Both the position numbers and the translations under genes were made by a program. From NCBI GenBank assembly GCA_023053545.1, contig JAKZAN010000006.1, positions 2,609,001 to 2,673,000 on the forward strand: 64,000 nt of DNA, given 5' to 3'. The stretch comes from Lepidurus packardi. Taxonomy: Eukaryota; Arthropoda; Branchiopoda; Notostraca; Triopsidae. The notes beneath the pieces were generated by a model. It searched no databases and was not told the origin of the DNA. It worked only from the letters and a program-made list of their open reading frames with translations. Positions 20,952 to 35,600 of the stretch are shown here, piece by piece. The first letter of the stretch is position 1. Each line of letters starts with the position of its first letter.

Positions 20952-23900
20952 ATGCTGACAAAGGAATACCGTATACCACTCCCTTTGACTGTAGAGGAAT
21001 ATCGCATCGCTCAGCTTTATATGATAGCTGTAATTCTCGAAAATCGCTTTTCTTGAACGTGTTGCTTGAGCAGATTTCTTTTTATTGTGACTAGAGAAAA
21101 AGTCGTCAAGAATCACATGGAGAAGGGAGTGGAGTAGAAATACTGATAAATGAGCCATACACAGACGGACCAGGACCTGCGGGCGAAGGGCAGTATACCA
21201 AAAAAATTTATCATATTGGATCTCACCTCCCCGGTATTCATAGAAATTTTATTTTTTAAGAATTTTAAGCGGAATTCCTAATTTTATTATATGTACGTCT
21301 AGGTTGGTTTAAAAGTTTATTGCCAAAATCCGCTTTAACTGTTGAAGAAGAAGCTTGGAACGCTTATCCTTATACTAAAACTCGATACACTTGTCCATTT
21401 GTTGACAAGTTCTCGCTGGAGATTGAAACAATCTATTCTAGTGATGGTGGCCATCAAGACAACATATTTAACTTGAAAGGCTCCGATTTACAAAATCGTG
21501 TTGTTGGTAATGCGTCTTTATTTCCTTCAAACGATCATAAAAAAAGTCAATAAACGGATTCTTTCTCATAGATTTGATTGATGTAGTGAAAGATCAGTTG
21601 TATGGCGCCGATTACTCGAAAGAGGAAGATCCTATGTTGTATGTGTCCAAACAAACTAGTCGTGGGCCTTTGAACGAGTCATGGATCGATGATTACTGGA
21701 ATGAATGCAAGGTAAAAGTTTATTCCGATATCCTGCCAACCCCTGCGAAAGTATGTACGTCATATAGGGTAAGCCGTACCCGTTACCCAATGGGAAAGCC
21801 ATCATGTGTGCGTACAAGTTATGCAAAGTTGAATTTAAGTATTGGGGTATGCAAACGAAGATCGAACGGTTCATCCATGACGTTGGTAAAGTAGACTTGC
21901 TCAGTTTGTCTGGGCTAAATAAAAATATGACCGGGGTGCTTTATGTCTCGGATAGCTCTTCGAAAAACCATGTTGAGGGCTCATCGGCAAGCGTGGGCTT
22001 GGCAAGACGAATGGTGCGGTTTAACCATGGATGACGTGAGGGCAATAGAGCGCGAAACGCAGGAAGCTTTAGCGCGTACCATGCAAACTGCGAGTACCAC
22101 ACATGCTCCTGAAGTTAACGACGATATTAAATCAGGTATGGTTATATTTAAGCATAGGTTTGCATGACTTAAACGAATTGGCTCGTTGGAACGTAGCAAC
22201 CGATAAAGGAATTCAAAGGGATGCGACACTGTCTCACCCATCGCTCGAAGAAAAATCTCCCATGCTCAGCCATATGGAATGTATTAGGCGAGATTCCGAT
22301 AGCGATAGTCAAGATGAATTTTTTGACTGCGAAGGTAAAATAGCGCCAAGGAAGAAAAAGGCCCAATAATGCTGAACGTGTGGTTATTGTCTAGAAATGC
22401 GTGCCAGTGCAATCAGTTTGAACAAGTGGAGTTCTCTGGAATATTTGCCCGTGGAAGAAGGCGATAACGATGAAGTGAATGAGAGTCCTTACAAGTTCAA
22501 AGGCGCTTTGTTCGTAAGAGCACCTCCGCCACCGCGTCCTTTATCGCCTCATCCTGGCACAACTCCAGCCGAGAAGATGCTCATCTTAGTGTTCCATGCA
22601 GGAACCGTTGTAGGTAAGCCGTTTTTTGCTGAGCTCTACTTCTTTTCCTGAAATCTATTTATTTTTTTTTTCGTTAATGTCAACAAATGTTATTTTGGGT
22701 TCGTTCATGTAGATACTGTAGCAGATCTAAGTTCAAAGACAGTCGACATCTCCACGTTCCGTCACTCGTTGGAATCCGTGGCGCGCCAACATTACCCAGC
22801 TTTGTCTGGTCGTCTGACTTTACGCTTAATCCCCATACCACCACTCTGTGCTGACGCCTTAGCTTCATTATCTCTCTTAGCGACCGACAATCATGAATCG
22901 TCTCAAATCCCATTGGGAGCTTTGCCACTTTTCGCTGTTCAGAACCCGGACTACCAGGAACACGTGAGCCATGCCATCCAAACGGCCAATCAAGCGTATC
23001 AAGACAGTCTAAGAGAGGGAATGGGTATTGGGGCCCGTGTAGCCATAGTTGGTATGCTTTAAGCTTACTTGTGCTCTTATTTTGAAATCAGATTTAAAAA
23101 AATATTATGGGGTCCTTTTGAATTTCCTTCAGGCGATGCCCTGGGCGGTATTATCGCATATGACGCATTGTGTCGTTCTCAAGATTTGCCGTCTCGATAT
23201 GGAAGTGAGACGAGCATTGCTGAAGGTATGTTTTGGCTCGTGTTTTGGCTGCTTTCGCTGTACTTAAATGTGCGCTTTAGACTTGGACGACACGGATTCA
23301 CCTAAACCACGATTGTTAGGTTTGCCCAATCCCCGCAGACGCTCCTCGGTTTGTAGCGAAGCGAATGCCAGTACTAATACTAATGTCAGTAATGTGTCGT
23401 ATTCTGTCCCGAAGCTCGAATTCGAGGTGTCGGACTTGTTTTCATTCGGGTGCCCGTTAGGCCTGGTGGCGTCGTTTCGGAAAACGGAAGAAAAACAAGG
23501 TGGTTTCCGTGATAAAACACAAAACAAGCATTTTTATTATTACGAAAACCTTGTAGGACCCCCTAAGCCTTCTTGCGTACAAGTCTACAACTTATATCAT
23601 CCCATGGATCCTTTAGCGTCACGTTTAGAGCCTCTTATCTGGAACAAACTAACGTCAACTTCACCGTATTTGGTACCTCGTTATCAGAGGTTTCCGTTGG
23701 GCGATGGCCAGCCTTCTGAATTTGGTAACATTTTGGAATCCATTCGGTTTCTGTCGTAAAGTTAGCTTCTATTTGTCCTGTTTATAGTTGAATGTTTGCA
23801 ACAGAACAGTTTTTTGTTTTCTGAATCTACTCCGGAAGGTCGTCGCCTGTCTGAAGCTAGTATTTTGAGCATGCAAGGCGACCACATACCTTCGCATGTC

Positions 23901-25607
23901 TTAATGTCACGTGAGTATCTAGACAATTTGCGCTCTACAGCAAGATCTGTCTTATATATCCCTGTGTTGTCAAGCAGTAAATCATCGGTGGTGGGGACAC
24001 AAGCGTCTGGATTATGCATTGTATTGTCCGGAAGGATTAGGACAATTTCCCACGTCGGCTTTGCCGCCATTGTTACATGCGTCGTTTTGGGAATCTATGG
24101 ATGTGGTGGCGTTTATATGTAGAATGCTAGGAGGAGAGCGTCAAGGGGAACAGATCCCGCAGCAGGCAGGGCTGGCGGGAGTATTTGCCCACTCTCGACC
24201 TTGTGAAAAATGGCTACGAAAGCGAACTTCTGTCAAGATCAAAGTAAATGCAAGCTGGAGAATTTTTGTTTGCAAATTCTTATAATCTTTTATTATTATT
24301 ATTTTTATTCTTGGACTCATTTGGTGGTAAAAAAAAAATTACATTGTTTTGTTTTCTTAGAATATTGGTGCTAATCATCGAGGAAGTGATGTCATTGTCC
24401 GAGAAGGAGCTCCACAAACTATTGTGGCGAGATTTATGTATGGTCCGTTGGATGTGGTTGCGCTAACAGGTACATTTGACGAATGCTTGGCGCAGTAATG
24501 TTACATTTTAGCGTACGTTCAGGGGAGAAAGTGGATGTCTATGTGCTCCAGGATCCTTCCGGCGAAGGCGAGTGCTCTTTACTCGTTAGTGACGTCACGG
24601 ACCGTAATGGGCGCCTTTGCGTCTCCGTCCCTACTGAGCTTCTTTTGCCTATTGGTTTTCATTCGCTAAAACTGGTTGTCCGGGGCGATCACACGAGTTG
24701 TGTACTTACGGTCGCCGTTTTGCCACCACGAATTCTTCAAGCGGTGGTCTTTTCCATTGATGGATCCTTTACAGCTTCTATGTCTGTTACCGGTCGAGAT
24801 CCAAAAGTCCGGGCTGGAGCTGTCGATGTAGTCAGGTAGGTAAAAAAAAATGCGTTTTGGTATTGTTGCCTTTTTTTTTTTAGAAAATATTCCGAACATA
24901 AGGTAATGGTGTCAAGTAGGCATTGGCAAGAGTTGGGTTACATGATACTTTATATCACGGGAAGACCTGATATGCAACAAAAACGTGTGGTTTCGTGGTT
25001 GGCCCAGCACAATTTCCCTCATGGTTTAGTGTCTTTTGCTGATGGCCTGACAACGGAACCATTAAGACAGAAAACGGATTATTTGCGTGGGCTGAATCAA
25101 GTACTTACGACTCATAGGGAAATCGTTTTTAATCGAGGTAAATTAGGATGTCGGAGTGGAGATTATGGCTGCATATGGAAGTGCTAAAGACATTGGTGTT
25201 TACGGAAGTTTGGGGCTAAAACCCCATCAGATTTTTATCGTAGGCAAAGTCGCGAAAAAGCAAGCTAGTATGGTCTCCGTTCTCGCTGAAGGTAAATGTT
25301 GCGAAATGGGCCCTACATTGAGCAATCAACTTAAGCAATTTATCTATACCTGTTTCCTGTACTTTTAGGATATGCAAGTCACTTGGCTGAATTAACTTCT
25401 AAACCTTGCAAGCCGGCATTGCCTAATGCATCTTTACCACTGCCCAGAGGTTGTATGGCGTTTCCAGGCAATCATTCGTTGTTATTGCGACGAAGATCAG
25501 CTAAAAGGGCTACGTCGTTCCCAATGGGAGTTACAGGAGGTAATTTGTCGCCACCAAGTTCTAGTCGAGAAGTAGGACGATCGCCATCAAGGCAACCCCG
25601 ATTGTAA
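20952..25607 (+). CDS. rdgB: Membrane-associated phosphatidylinositol transfer protein (PITPNM/RdgB)
   Basis: Moves phosphatidylinositol and phosphatidic acid between ER and plasma membrane at contact sites. Nineteen exons: 20952-21029, 21095-21233, 21303-21506, 21572-21711, 21768-21885, 21956-22093 (or 22135), 22158-22334, 22395-22613, 22713-23051, 23133-23225, 23281-23499, 23557-23724, 23788-23910, 23978-24243, 24361-24469, 24523-24835, 24920-25100, 25147-25291 and 25369-25607; about 1135 residues. The PITP domain begins at once ([49 protein letters not shown]). An acidic FFAT motif EFFDCEE for VAP binding follows. The DDHD domain has [39 protein letters not shown] and [13 protein letters not shown]. 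The C-terminal LNS2 domain has [27 protein letters not shown] and YITGRPDM. The start matches the usual PITP start exactly. Confidence 0.96.
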
Positions 25608-27196
25608 TTTCGGTCTTGAGCTTCTGAACAGTAAGTTTGGAAATACGCGTATCCATGACAATACAAAGAAGGATCTGCAGGCATCGGATGACGATGTTTT
25701 AAGGATCGAAAGTCCTCGGTATCTGTTCAACAAAGGTGCTTTTGGTGGGTGACCTTTGAACTCACCATTCCATGGCCAGGGTTGTCTTCCTGTTCTTGTT
25801 GATTGACTGAATTTTAATGTTTATCATATCCCAAAGTCAATTTTCCGTTTCTTTTGAACCTGTTCCCCATTCTCATGAAGTCCAACTATCGGATTGTGTG
25901 TAACAGTATTTATCCCTAACTTATCAATAATAATGGATGTCTAAGCGAAAGTCCTTCCTCGAAATACGAAAGCATTTCTTTTTTTTGTTTGTAAGAATCC
26001 GTTGTAGTTGATTAAGTAGCGAATTCTTAGTTGTAATGCATTCCGCATTTGTTGCCGTGGACAGTTTCAAATCTGGCGCAGTTTCATGAGCCAATGGTAA
26101 GCTTGTTTCATCCCAATGTATTGCTGATCGCAGTTCCCGAGCTTGACCTGTCAAACTGGGATACCTTCGTTTGGCCAGTCCGGCCTTCTTGTTTTCTACC
26201 TGTTTTTTGTAGTGCTGTAGTGTTTTATTTTCGTCTTCTCGCTTGCTAGGAGGTAAGGCTTTATTATAGTGATAAATGCAAAAGTAAGCTTGTCTCTATA
26301 AAAAAACCAAGATGTCCGTAAGAGTAAAACGCTTTTACAACACGTCTTACTATCCGGCCATAGTAGTATCCTTGCGTGCAGGCCATGCAAAAAAAATCAA
26401 TTCTAGCATGCGTGGGTTTTAGGATTGATTTTCTTGCTTGAAGTTTGGAGTTTGAGTACTGACCCACTGTGGCAGCTTCTTTAACTTTCGACTGCTTTCA
26501 TAACGTATCAAAGGAAACAAGGGACTTATCCAACGTCAGCAATAGTTGTTCCTATTCACAAGCGCGGCTAGACCCCCGCATGATCAGCCCCTGAATGTGA
26601 TTTATAATAGATACCGACTTCTTTTAAGATTTCCAATTTGATATAGTACGTTAAGGGTATGCGTGAATAGTAGTTAGCTGTTTCGTTATAATTGTTAGTA
26701 TTTTTAATGTAAGAAATATGTGAACAAATGTTATGCACAATCATTCGTTCAGCTTTGGATTCTTCAAGAGTTTTATGATTCATATAGGTATGGATAATGG
26801 AGGCAGAAAGGTATTGGCTGTTTAGATTGATATAAAGACTAGATTACCTTAAATTAACTTCTTAGGGGCCCAGAAATCCTTAACTATATCTTTCTAGGGA
26901 CCCAACATGGATACACCAAAGCTAGTTTCTTAGCAAAATTATCGAGTTTCTCTTGAAGCAAACTTTTGTATGTTCTATTTATAAAGGATTCGTACGAAGT
27001 CCGGGTAGTTATTCGATGGTTCGGACAATAGAGAAGAAATTAGCTCATTTAAATGGCAACTAAAGTGTAAATTAATTTTACAGTCACGAACACGTGTTTT
27101 TATTTATGTATTGAATTCATGTACAGCAACTTCACGTTCTATCAACTTCACGTTCTATCACTTGCTTTATCAAGTGGGTATATTCCGCTTAACTTC
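25608..27196. other. Convergent 3' flanks of PITPNM and NDUFS8
   Basis: No gene recognised in about 1.6 kb. A perfect 16-bp tandem duplication (CAACTTCACGTTCTAT, 27127-27142 and 27143-27158) lies just beyond the NDUFS8 stop. Otherwise AT-rich non-coding sequence. Confidence 0.4.
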
Positions 27197-28106
<910 letters not shown>

Positions 28107-29654
28107 GGTTCTGACGAAAATGGCCGATTCCTATTGATTGCTGCGCCATCTAGGAGCTCTTACATAACGTTGTGTTCACATGGCGGCGTGAACACATGCT
28201 GTTAAAAACAAAATACTCTTGTGATAATGACAGTAAAAGTAGTTCTGGAGTTAATTCCTTCTGTGTTTTGTCTTTCAGGTGATGGTAGTGCTTAGTGGTC
28301 AAGTTTAGAACTGAACTTTCAAGCACCGTCTCCGGCTATCTTTTTAGTTAGCGTAAATCCTCTATTCCTTGTTCAGTTCTTGTTAACCAGATTTTTAACT
28401 CGCTATCTTCAGCTTCCTTTGGTGTTGTACCAGCCCGACAGGTAAACGAAGCATAATGATGGTTTTTATATATAATGACAAGTATTTTTACTGGCACGCC
28501 AAGTGCACTTCATGTTCGTCTAACATGACAGAGGAATAAGTTTATAACTTTTGTTAATTTCAAAACAGCCTCTGGCGTTAAACTTCTCGACAATTTGCTC
28601 GTTAGGATACAGTTTAGCCATACTTTTCTCGTTCTTTGAAGTAGGTGAAGCGTATCTTCAAATCTTTTTATTTTGCAACTCAAGTCTTTGTCGTCCACGC
28701 CATACAACAAACAGTATATTAAAATATCTGTTCTGTTAAGCTATCTGTAGAACTTAAACGGTTCCATAGTTGCAAAGGCCAATCTGTCTTTCATTTCCAT
28801 TGTGGAACTCGGCTCGAATGGCCGAGACACATGGCTCGAATATGCTGTTCTTGTGTGGAGTAGAAGAAACGAGTCGGGAGCTGCGCTGAATTGAAACGCG
28901 AAACAGCAGCATGGAGCCAAAACGGATAGGAGGAAGGTCGAATATGCCGGGCAAGACATTAGGGATTTGCCAGCTAGAAGCCAGAAGCTCGTGCCTGTTT
29001 CTTTGGCATCCCGAAAGCCAACGTCGAGCCCTTGAAATCCGTCTGGGAAATCAGTAGGGCTGCGGTAGTGGGGCCAATAGGACGTGCGTAATCTCGTCAC
29101 AAAGGCTAGATAGCCTAGTTGTAGCTGTTAATTTCTTCTCCTACCACGAGACAACACTTAGAGAATTTCTTAGGCTACGTATACCAAGTTGTATAGTTAG
29201 CCAGATACAAACTCACAAAACAACAACCCGTCTTTTCTGTGCGAGCCGGCCAAGTTCTTCAACTACCCGGGGGAAAAAGAAACTCACGCTGTAGCCCTTT
29301 TTTATAGTGCAGCAATTTGAACTTGTTCTTCTCCAATCAAATTCAAGTCGAGAAGCCTTTTCCGGATTTGGATCATTCAACTTTGCGAAATCACACTGAA
29401 ACGTCCTTTTTTTCTAGTATATCGCAGCCCAAAACAAACAAAAAAAACATAAACAAAAACGAGACCTGTACTTGGGTTCCTTCAATAAAAAACTACTACT
29501 CTCGTTTCTAATTACCCAGGGCATATCTCATCAGGTTGTTTAAGCCTTTTGCTCTGGTCGCGACCGTGTTCCTAACCCCCATCATCTCTAAAACAGAAAA
29601 GTTTGCTGTTTCCATCGTCGGGAGTTCGACACTAGCACTCGCAGCATTTCAATC
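28107..29654. other. Divergent upstream region of NDUFS8 and Musashi
   Basis: No coding gene is supported. 28171-28196 holds a 9-bp perfect inverted repeat (TGTGTTCAC / GTGAACACA) around ATGGCGGC, a YY1-like core, 65 nt upstream of the NDUFS8 ATG. The rest probably contains the Musashi promoter and 5' UTR; the stretch just before ATG 29655 is open but unremarkable. Confidence 0.35.
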
Positions 29655-32600
29655 ATGGAGAACGAACACGGAACCACCGAGGTGCCCAACGATCCTGGGT
29701 AAGCAAACTTCCTTTCCATTCGTTTTTTTTTTTACTTCAGACCTTTATGTCTCATGTGATCCATTAATTTTCTAATTACTGCGTGTGACTGTGATTATTG
29801 GGAAATCTAGTAAGTGAAATGGCCATTGGGGAAGGTGAACCGGGGTTAAAGCTAGGGAGTGCGAAGGGTTGAGGGTATTAGGGAGCAAAGTCACGGGGGA
29901 GAGAAAGCAAGCAGAGCATAGGGGATGAAAAGACGGAAAGTAGAGAGATGAGAAGTCGAGGCCACCTTTGCTTTGTTTTTATCGACAAAGCTTATCAAAC
30001 ATCTTAATTGATCAAGTGTTTCCCTTTCTCTCATTCTTCTTGACTTGTCTGGACGGCCCCAAGTAGGGTTTCTTTCATATCTGTCCCTTCGTTATTACCT
30101 TCTCCCATTCGTGTGTATGGGTCTCCTGCCTCATATTCGCATCCTCTCATCCATGTGGTGGACAATATCGAATTATTTTCTACTGCTTTTTTCGGAAGGG
30201 GGGGGGGGGGGGGGGGGGGGGAGGTTCCGTGGTAGCTGGATTGCACATGTTTGGAGTCAAGACGCTGTATGGAAGGCATTGTCTTGGCTGCCATAGCGTT
30301 TTCTGTCGGTATTTCGTAACGTTATTTCCTATAAAAAAAAACGAATAAGGACAGCGTCTATCGTCTCTCTCTTCGTAGCGCTTTTACCTGCAGAACCCTA
30401 CCTGGCGCGCTTTTACCTGTCGTGTTTTGTATGCCGTCTCGTGACTGACCAACAGGCACGTGACTGCGACTAACTCCCAACCATTATTATCCCACTGCAC
30501 CTTGAGTTAGAACCTGTAAGCATCCTATGGTCCAGCATCTCGGGGTTGGGACTATGCTTCCTGTTGTGCTGTCCCCCCCCCCCCCTCAAATGCGAGCAAC
30601 AGCACAATCTTACCTTTTTCCTCATTATTATTCCTCGACGTAACTCATTGTGATTATGCTACTTGCATTTTCCCACACCAGTCCATGCCAGTTTCCACCT
30701 CATAACAACATAGGGGGTGAATCTTAACGAAGTCTCCTAGCATTGAGAATCAAGTCTAGACCAGGAAGCGGGAATGATGTTGGTAAGGTGTCGAAAATGA
30801 AGGAGATGGTAATGGGGTTTGTGTGCGAGTTAATTCAAAAATTATCCTGTGAGTTTAACAATTGTGATGCTTGTGGGAATTTTCTAAGAAAGGAAGAAGT
30901 AATTTTTATAAAGAAAGAAAAACACTCAGTTTTTTCCAAGGAAAAAAAGCAGGAAGAATTAGCGGGGTTTTGGGGAGTAAAAACGTCCAAACCAGAAAGG
31001 AAATGGGAACCATCAATACCCGGTGGGAATTGCTAGGACCAAAAAGGAACCGAAAGAGATTTTTTAAGTTTTTTTTCCTCCTCTGGACGTAAAAAATAAC
31101 GGGTTCTTTTGGGGCAGTTATGTTTGTTTAGTCTTTTTTGGAAGGTCGGGGACACGCCATTCGTATAAGCATTTGACTTTTCATTGATTGTGAAGGTGAT
31201 GAAGCTAACGTTGCGTACCTTTTCTAGGAAAATGTTCATCGGTGGCCTGAGCTGGCAGACGAGCGCGGAAGGGTTGCGTGAATATTTCAGCAAGTTTGGA
31301 GACATCACGGAGGTGATGGTGATGAAAGACCCAACCACGAGACGGTCCAGGTAATCTAAAACATTTCTACATTCCGTAAGTGTGTACCCCTCTGGTGGTT
31401 GTGTTTCGTTATTTGTTACATTTCAGTCACATTCTCATTAGGAAAGCTCATCAAGGACTGTTTGGCAGACTTTTGAGAATTGAGTGTTTGTGACGAAATT
31501 GAAGAAGTTATGCTCTCTGTCAATGTTGTAAGCCCTATGTGATAAGACAAGTCCTCTTAATCTCAGGGTGTGTGTTGAAAATGGGACCTGATGTGCTGGC
31601 TAACGTGTGTATAAGATTGACAATCTCAGAGTCCAATCCTGCTGCTGCAGCTTCGGTTTTACACATGCTAAAAACACGGTATTCAATTATTTGCCCAGCA
31701 ACACCAACAATTTTTTACTTAGCGTGATTTTTTTTTTTCGTGGGACCAAATTTACCTAGTCAACCTCTTAGTATGACCCGTTCGTGGTCCTAACTTTAGT
31801 TGTTTATACACACTTTTAGCCAAACTGACCTTAGGTGTGGGTGTCGTACAGTTTCTATAATGCAGCCGTTTTTCTAGATCAGAATGGACCCGTCCTGAGT
31901 AACCAGAATTTGTGTGTGTTTCTTATAATTTTTTTTACTAGTGCAGTTACCTTTTCGAGAGATAGATCTTAAAAGAAGTAGTCCATAACTCTGCGGACGA
32001 CTCTTACGTAATCCTCTTTGGGGTCTTTTGGAGTCTTGCTCTTCACTAAAACCAACGAAAAAAACGTGTTATGTATAATGTAGCAAAATGAGCTTGATTG
32101 GTCGTTTGGCATTTGTCTTTTTCTTGTTACCCAGTTTTTCGGGAGAAGTGTAATGTAACGGAACTCTTAGGTTTAGCCAGCTCGTCTCCAAAAAACTTAC
32201 TCTTTTCTTTAGTTGTGAGACCAAAAAAAAAGTAATTTACCTGTTTACCTCTTAGGAGCTCTGTTGACTTTTTGGAGTTAGTTGGACAACCTTTATAGAA
32301 TGGCTTTAGAGTGTTTTTCATGTAGCTATAACGCGGACATGTCAGTGTGTGTTTCTGTATTCGGTATTCTTCTAATGAAAAGGCTTGCTTTCTGGGGCAC
32401 GTCTTAATACTTGGGACTGCCAAAACTAACAAAAACTCTTGTGTCGTTAGGGGTTTTGGATTTGTTACGTTTGCGGAAGCTGCAGCCGTGGAAAAAGTGC
32501 TGGCGGCCGGTACTCATGAACTGGATGGCAAGAAAATCGATCCCAAAGTAGCGTTTCCACGACGGGCCCATCCCAAGGTATGTATATCATCTCGAGATGG

Positions 32601-35600
32601 CATGTTGAAATCAAGTTTTTGTTTCCTGTACATTGTTTTATGTGTTTGTTACGTTGCCGTGCCAGTTTCTCACTCACTTGGTTGGCCAAAGATGGTGAGA
32701 GAGTTAGACACGTTGGGGAAACAAACAAAAGACATCTGGACGAGTGGTGTCAATATTTTTGGCCTATTAATCACGTTTGTCTTTTTTTTTTTCGTGTGTC
32801 TTTTGTTTCTGTACGTTGCAGATGGTTACCCGGACCAAGAAAATTTTCGTTGGAGGCTTGTCGGCGCCCACTTCTCTGGATGATGTCAAATCCTATTTCG
32901 AACAATTCGGCAGGGTAAGAAAAGACGACTGTTTTAAATTTAAGCGACATTTTTTTGTCGCGTGTATTAAAAAGAAAATGAAAACCTCGCAAAAAAGCAA
33001 TGCGAGCTTGTTGTTACAATGTAGCCAAAGTGTATCGTTAGTGATCTGGGTCTTGTTCTTGTCCAGAGCCAAAGTTTTTTTTTTTTCAAACTCGTGTGTC
33101 TTTCCTCCCCTTTTTCCCCAGGTGGAAGATGCTATGCTCATGTTTGACAAGCAGACGAACCGTCATCGAGGTAAGTCAGAATTCACGCTACACTATATAC
33201 ACTTCCTATCCAACGTTTTTCGGTCGGGAAGGGCGGTTCAACAGCCGGGTTCGTTAAAAGGAGTGACATATTGGCTTTCTTAGCACTGCTTTGTAAATTT
33301 GTAAAAGTCGTAGAGGAAGGAAGTTGTCGGACGGAGGAACTCGGGGGGAAAAAAGGAGCAGTTGTTTTATTTGGGGCGTTGTGTTCGGTTCGTGCGTACG
33401 CCGAGTAATAAGTTACGTTGCGAAAAAAGAAAAAGAAAAAATAGAAAAAAAGGAAAGAAGTTTAGGGAAACGAAGCTGCATCTTGTCCTTCTCGTCTCCT
33501 TTCCCTAAAAATAACATGGACGCCTTTGGGGTTGGGAAAAAGGAAGGTATAAGAGCGTTGAGAGATGTAGAGACGAGCAAGGTGCATTCTTCGGCATCTG
33601 TTAAGTATGTGTACATGTATATGTGGAGCAAGAAGAACGAAGTAGCTATTCCTTCGAGCTCTATGACGGTTTTATGGGCGTTGGGAAGGATGTGTCAAAA
33701 GCAGCTTCGGAACGGGGTTAAAAACTTAGAAGAGAGGGGGGTACGTATGCCTGCACTGGTTCACGTACTCACTCGGTCTGGTAGGATAGCTTGGGAGTAT
33801 CGAAGGGGCCTAGAGGTATAGCAGGTGTATGAGGGTGGAGCTCGTTCATCATCTTGCCATCCTTTTGACGTCGAGCAAGTTTAAATTGGGGACTCTTGCT
33901 ACTGCTACGGATTCCGTGGCGGAATTTGCGCTCTGCTGATATGCGGTGTGCGGCGTTCGAACCTTAGCGACTGCCACGTGACTGCTAGCCGACGCCCGTC
34001 ATGCTCATTTCCCTTTATTCTCTCTCCTCCTATCTTCCCTTCTTACGTTAACCGTAATAATTGGGAAGTGAGATGAGGAAAGAAGAAGCTCCACAATTAT
34101 TTCGAGTCGTTTTAGATTTGCGCTACCAACGAAGCCTAGCGCGGTCTCAGCGCGCAACTCATCGCATGTTAGATAAACGATTTTTGTAGATTACAGAGTC
34201 AGAAACTATTTCGAGTGCTTTCTTCGAGTTTGGAAATCTGATATCAAAGTTTTCTTTATTTGTTTATTTTTTTAAAGAAAAGAAAAGGATCTTTACTTGA
34301 GTTTGGAATGGGGAGGGAAAAGTTGGTATTGTGAACTAGTATCATGCAAAGAGTAAAGGGAACCTGGCCAAAAACCGAAACTAAATTACAGGCACGGTGT
34401 GAAAATAGCATTAAAGATGATCCTTTGTGCAGAGTTGGGACAAGGAAGCTTTTTTTTTATTGTCGCCTTCCTTGGTAAATGAAACGGGGGAATTAGAGGG
34501 AATTTAAGCGCGTGCATATGCTGCACCTGTCTTGCAACCTGCCTTCTTTTTACGAACGCGGTAATGGTAAGGCTTTCGCTCTGTCTGCATATGCATGTGG
34601 TTTCTTGGCGGTAGTCTATTTGTGGCGACGACAACTCGCGAGTTGGCGAAGACCGGTCCTGACGTCACAAGCCACGCATTCTCCTACGTCCACTGATTGA
34701 TTGCAATCAAAGAGATGATTTGGCACCAGTCGAAGCAAAAAAAAAGAAAAAAGATTGAAGTGCAACAATAAGAGGATAGAGAAGTCGTTCACGTGAGTGT
34801 TGGCGACTTCCGTCGCAAAGGACGTCATTCAGTCCGACAGGTTTTATATTCCTTACGACAAGTTCGGCCAAGAATTTTTGCCGAGTGGACGATAATTCTT
34901 GAGCGCCATTCCAAATACCGTGGTGGGAGTTATTTTGCCAGTTCCTGGGGGCGATTTGGGGGTCTAGTTTCGATGATTCTTGTCCACACTGATGAAACGG
35001 TTCGTGGGACGGACGGGGTCAGGGTTCAGCTTGTTTTGACTAAGCTCGTTGAAGCCTAAAATCCATCTGTCTTCCATGAGTTGGGACGCGCTGAAAATTG
35101 CATTGACCAGGAAGCTGCGTTATTGATGGCTGAATAGCAGGGAAAGCGACCAGAGAACGAATGCGTGTAATGTTGTCGTTCACGAAGGCTTCTACAGTCA
35201 GAGCGGAACTCGCAGATATTTCCAGGCATAGTTTTCATTAGAACTAGAGAGGAAACTTAACGAACCCTCTCTAAACGTCACCTTGGTGTAACAAAGCGGT
35301 TTGTCACGGAATTGTTTCCTAGGTTAGAAGAAGAATTGTCCCCGTTCGCTGTTATTTATGGATGTCTATTTTTCCCCCTTTTTCTGAATTACTTTCCAGG
35401 TTGAGAATTTGAGAATACAATGTTTTAATACTTTTTTTCTCCCGTAGGTTTCGCCTTCGTTACCTTTGAGAGTGAAGATGTCGTGGATAAAGTGTGCGAA
35501 ATCCATTTCCACGAAATTAACAGCAAGATGGTAAGTTTTGCCATTCTTTTTTTTTTTTTTTTGTTAGCTTTATTATTTACTTTTATTTTTAGCCCGTAAG

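Noticed and set aside
21712-21767. Alternative acceptor GGGAAAG before CATCATGTGTG in PITPNM
   Set aside because: Its phase gives the wrong frame; the acceptor catatag at 21767 gives [10 protein letters not shown] in frame.
28741-29100. Minus-strand frame of about 119 codons upstream of Musashi
   Set aside because: Composition looks random, no recognisable motif, and it covers the probable Musashi 5' region.
33324-33821. Open frame of about 165 codons in a Musashi intron
   Set aside because: No ATG at its start, Lys/Glu runs from A-rich DNA, no domain similarity and no matching splice partners.
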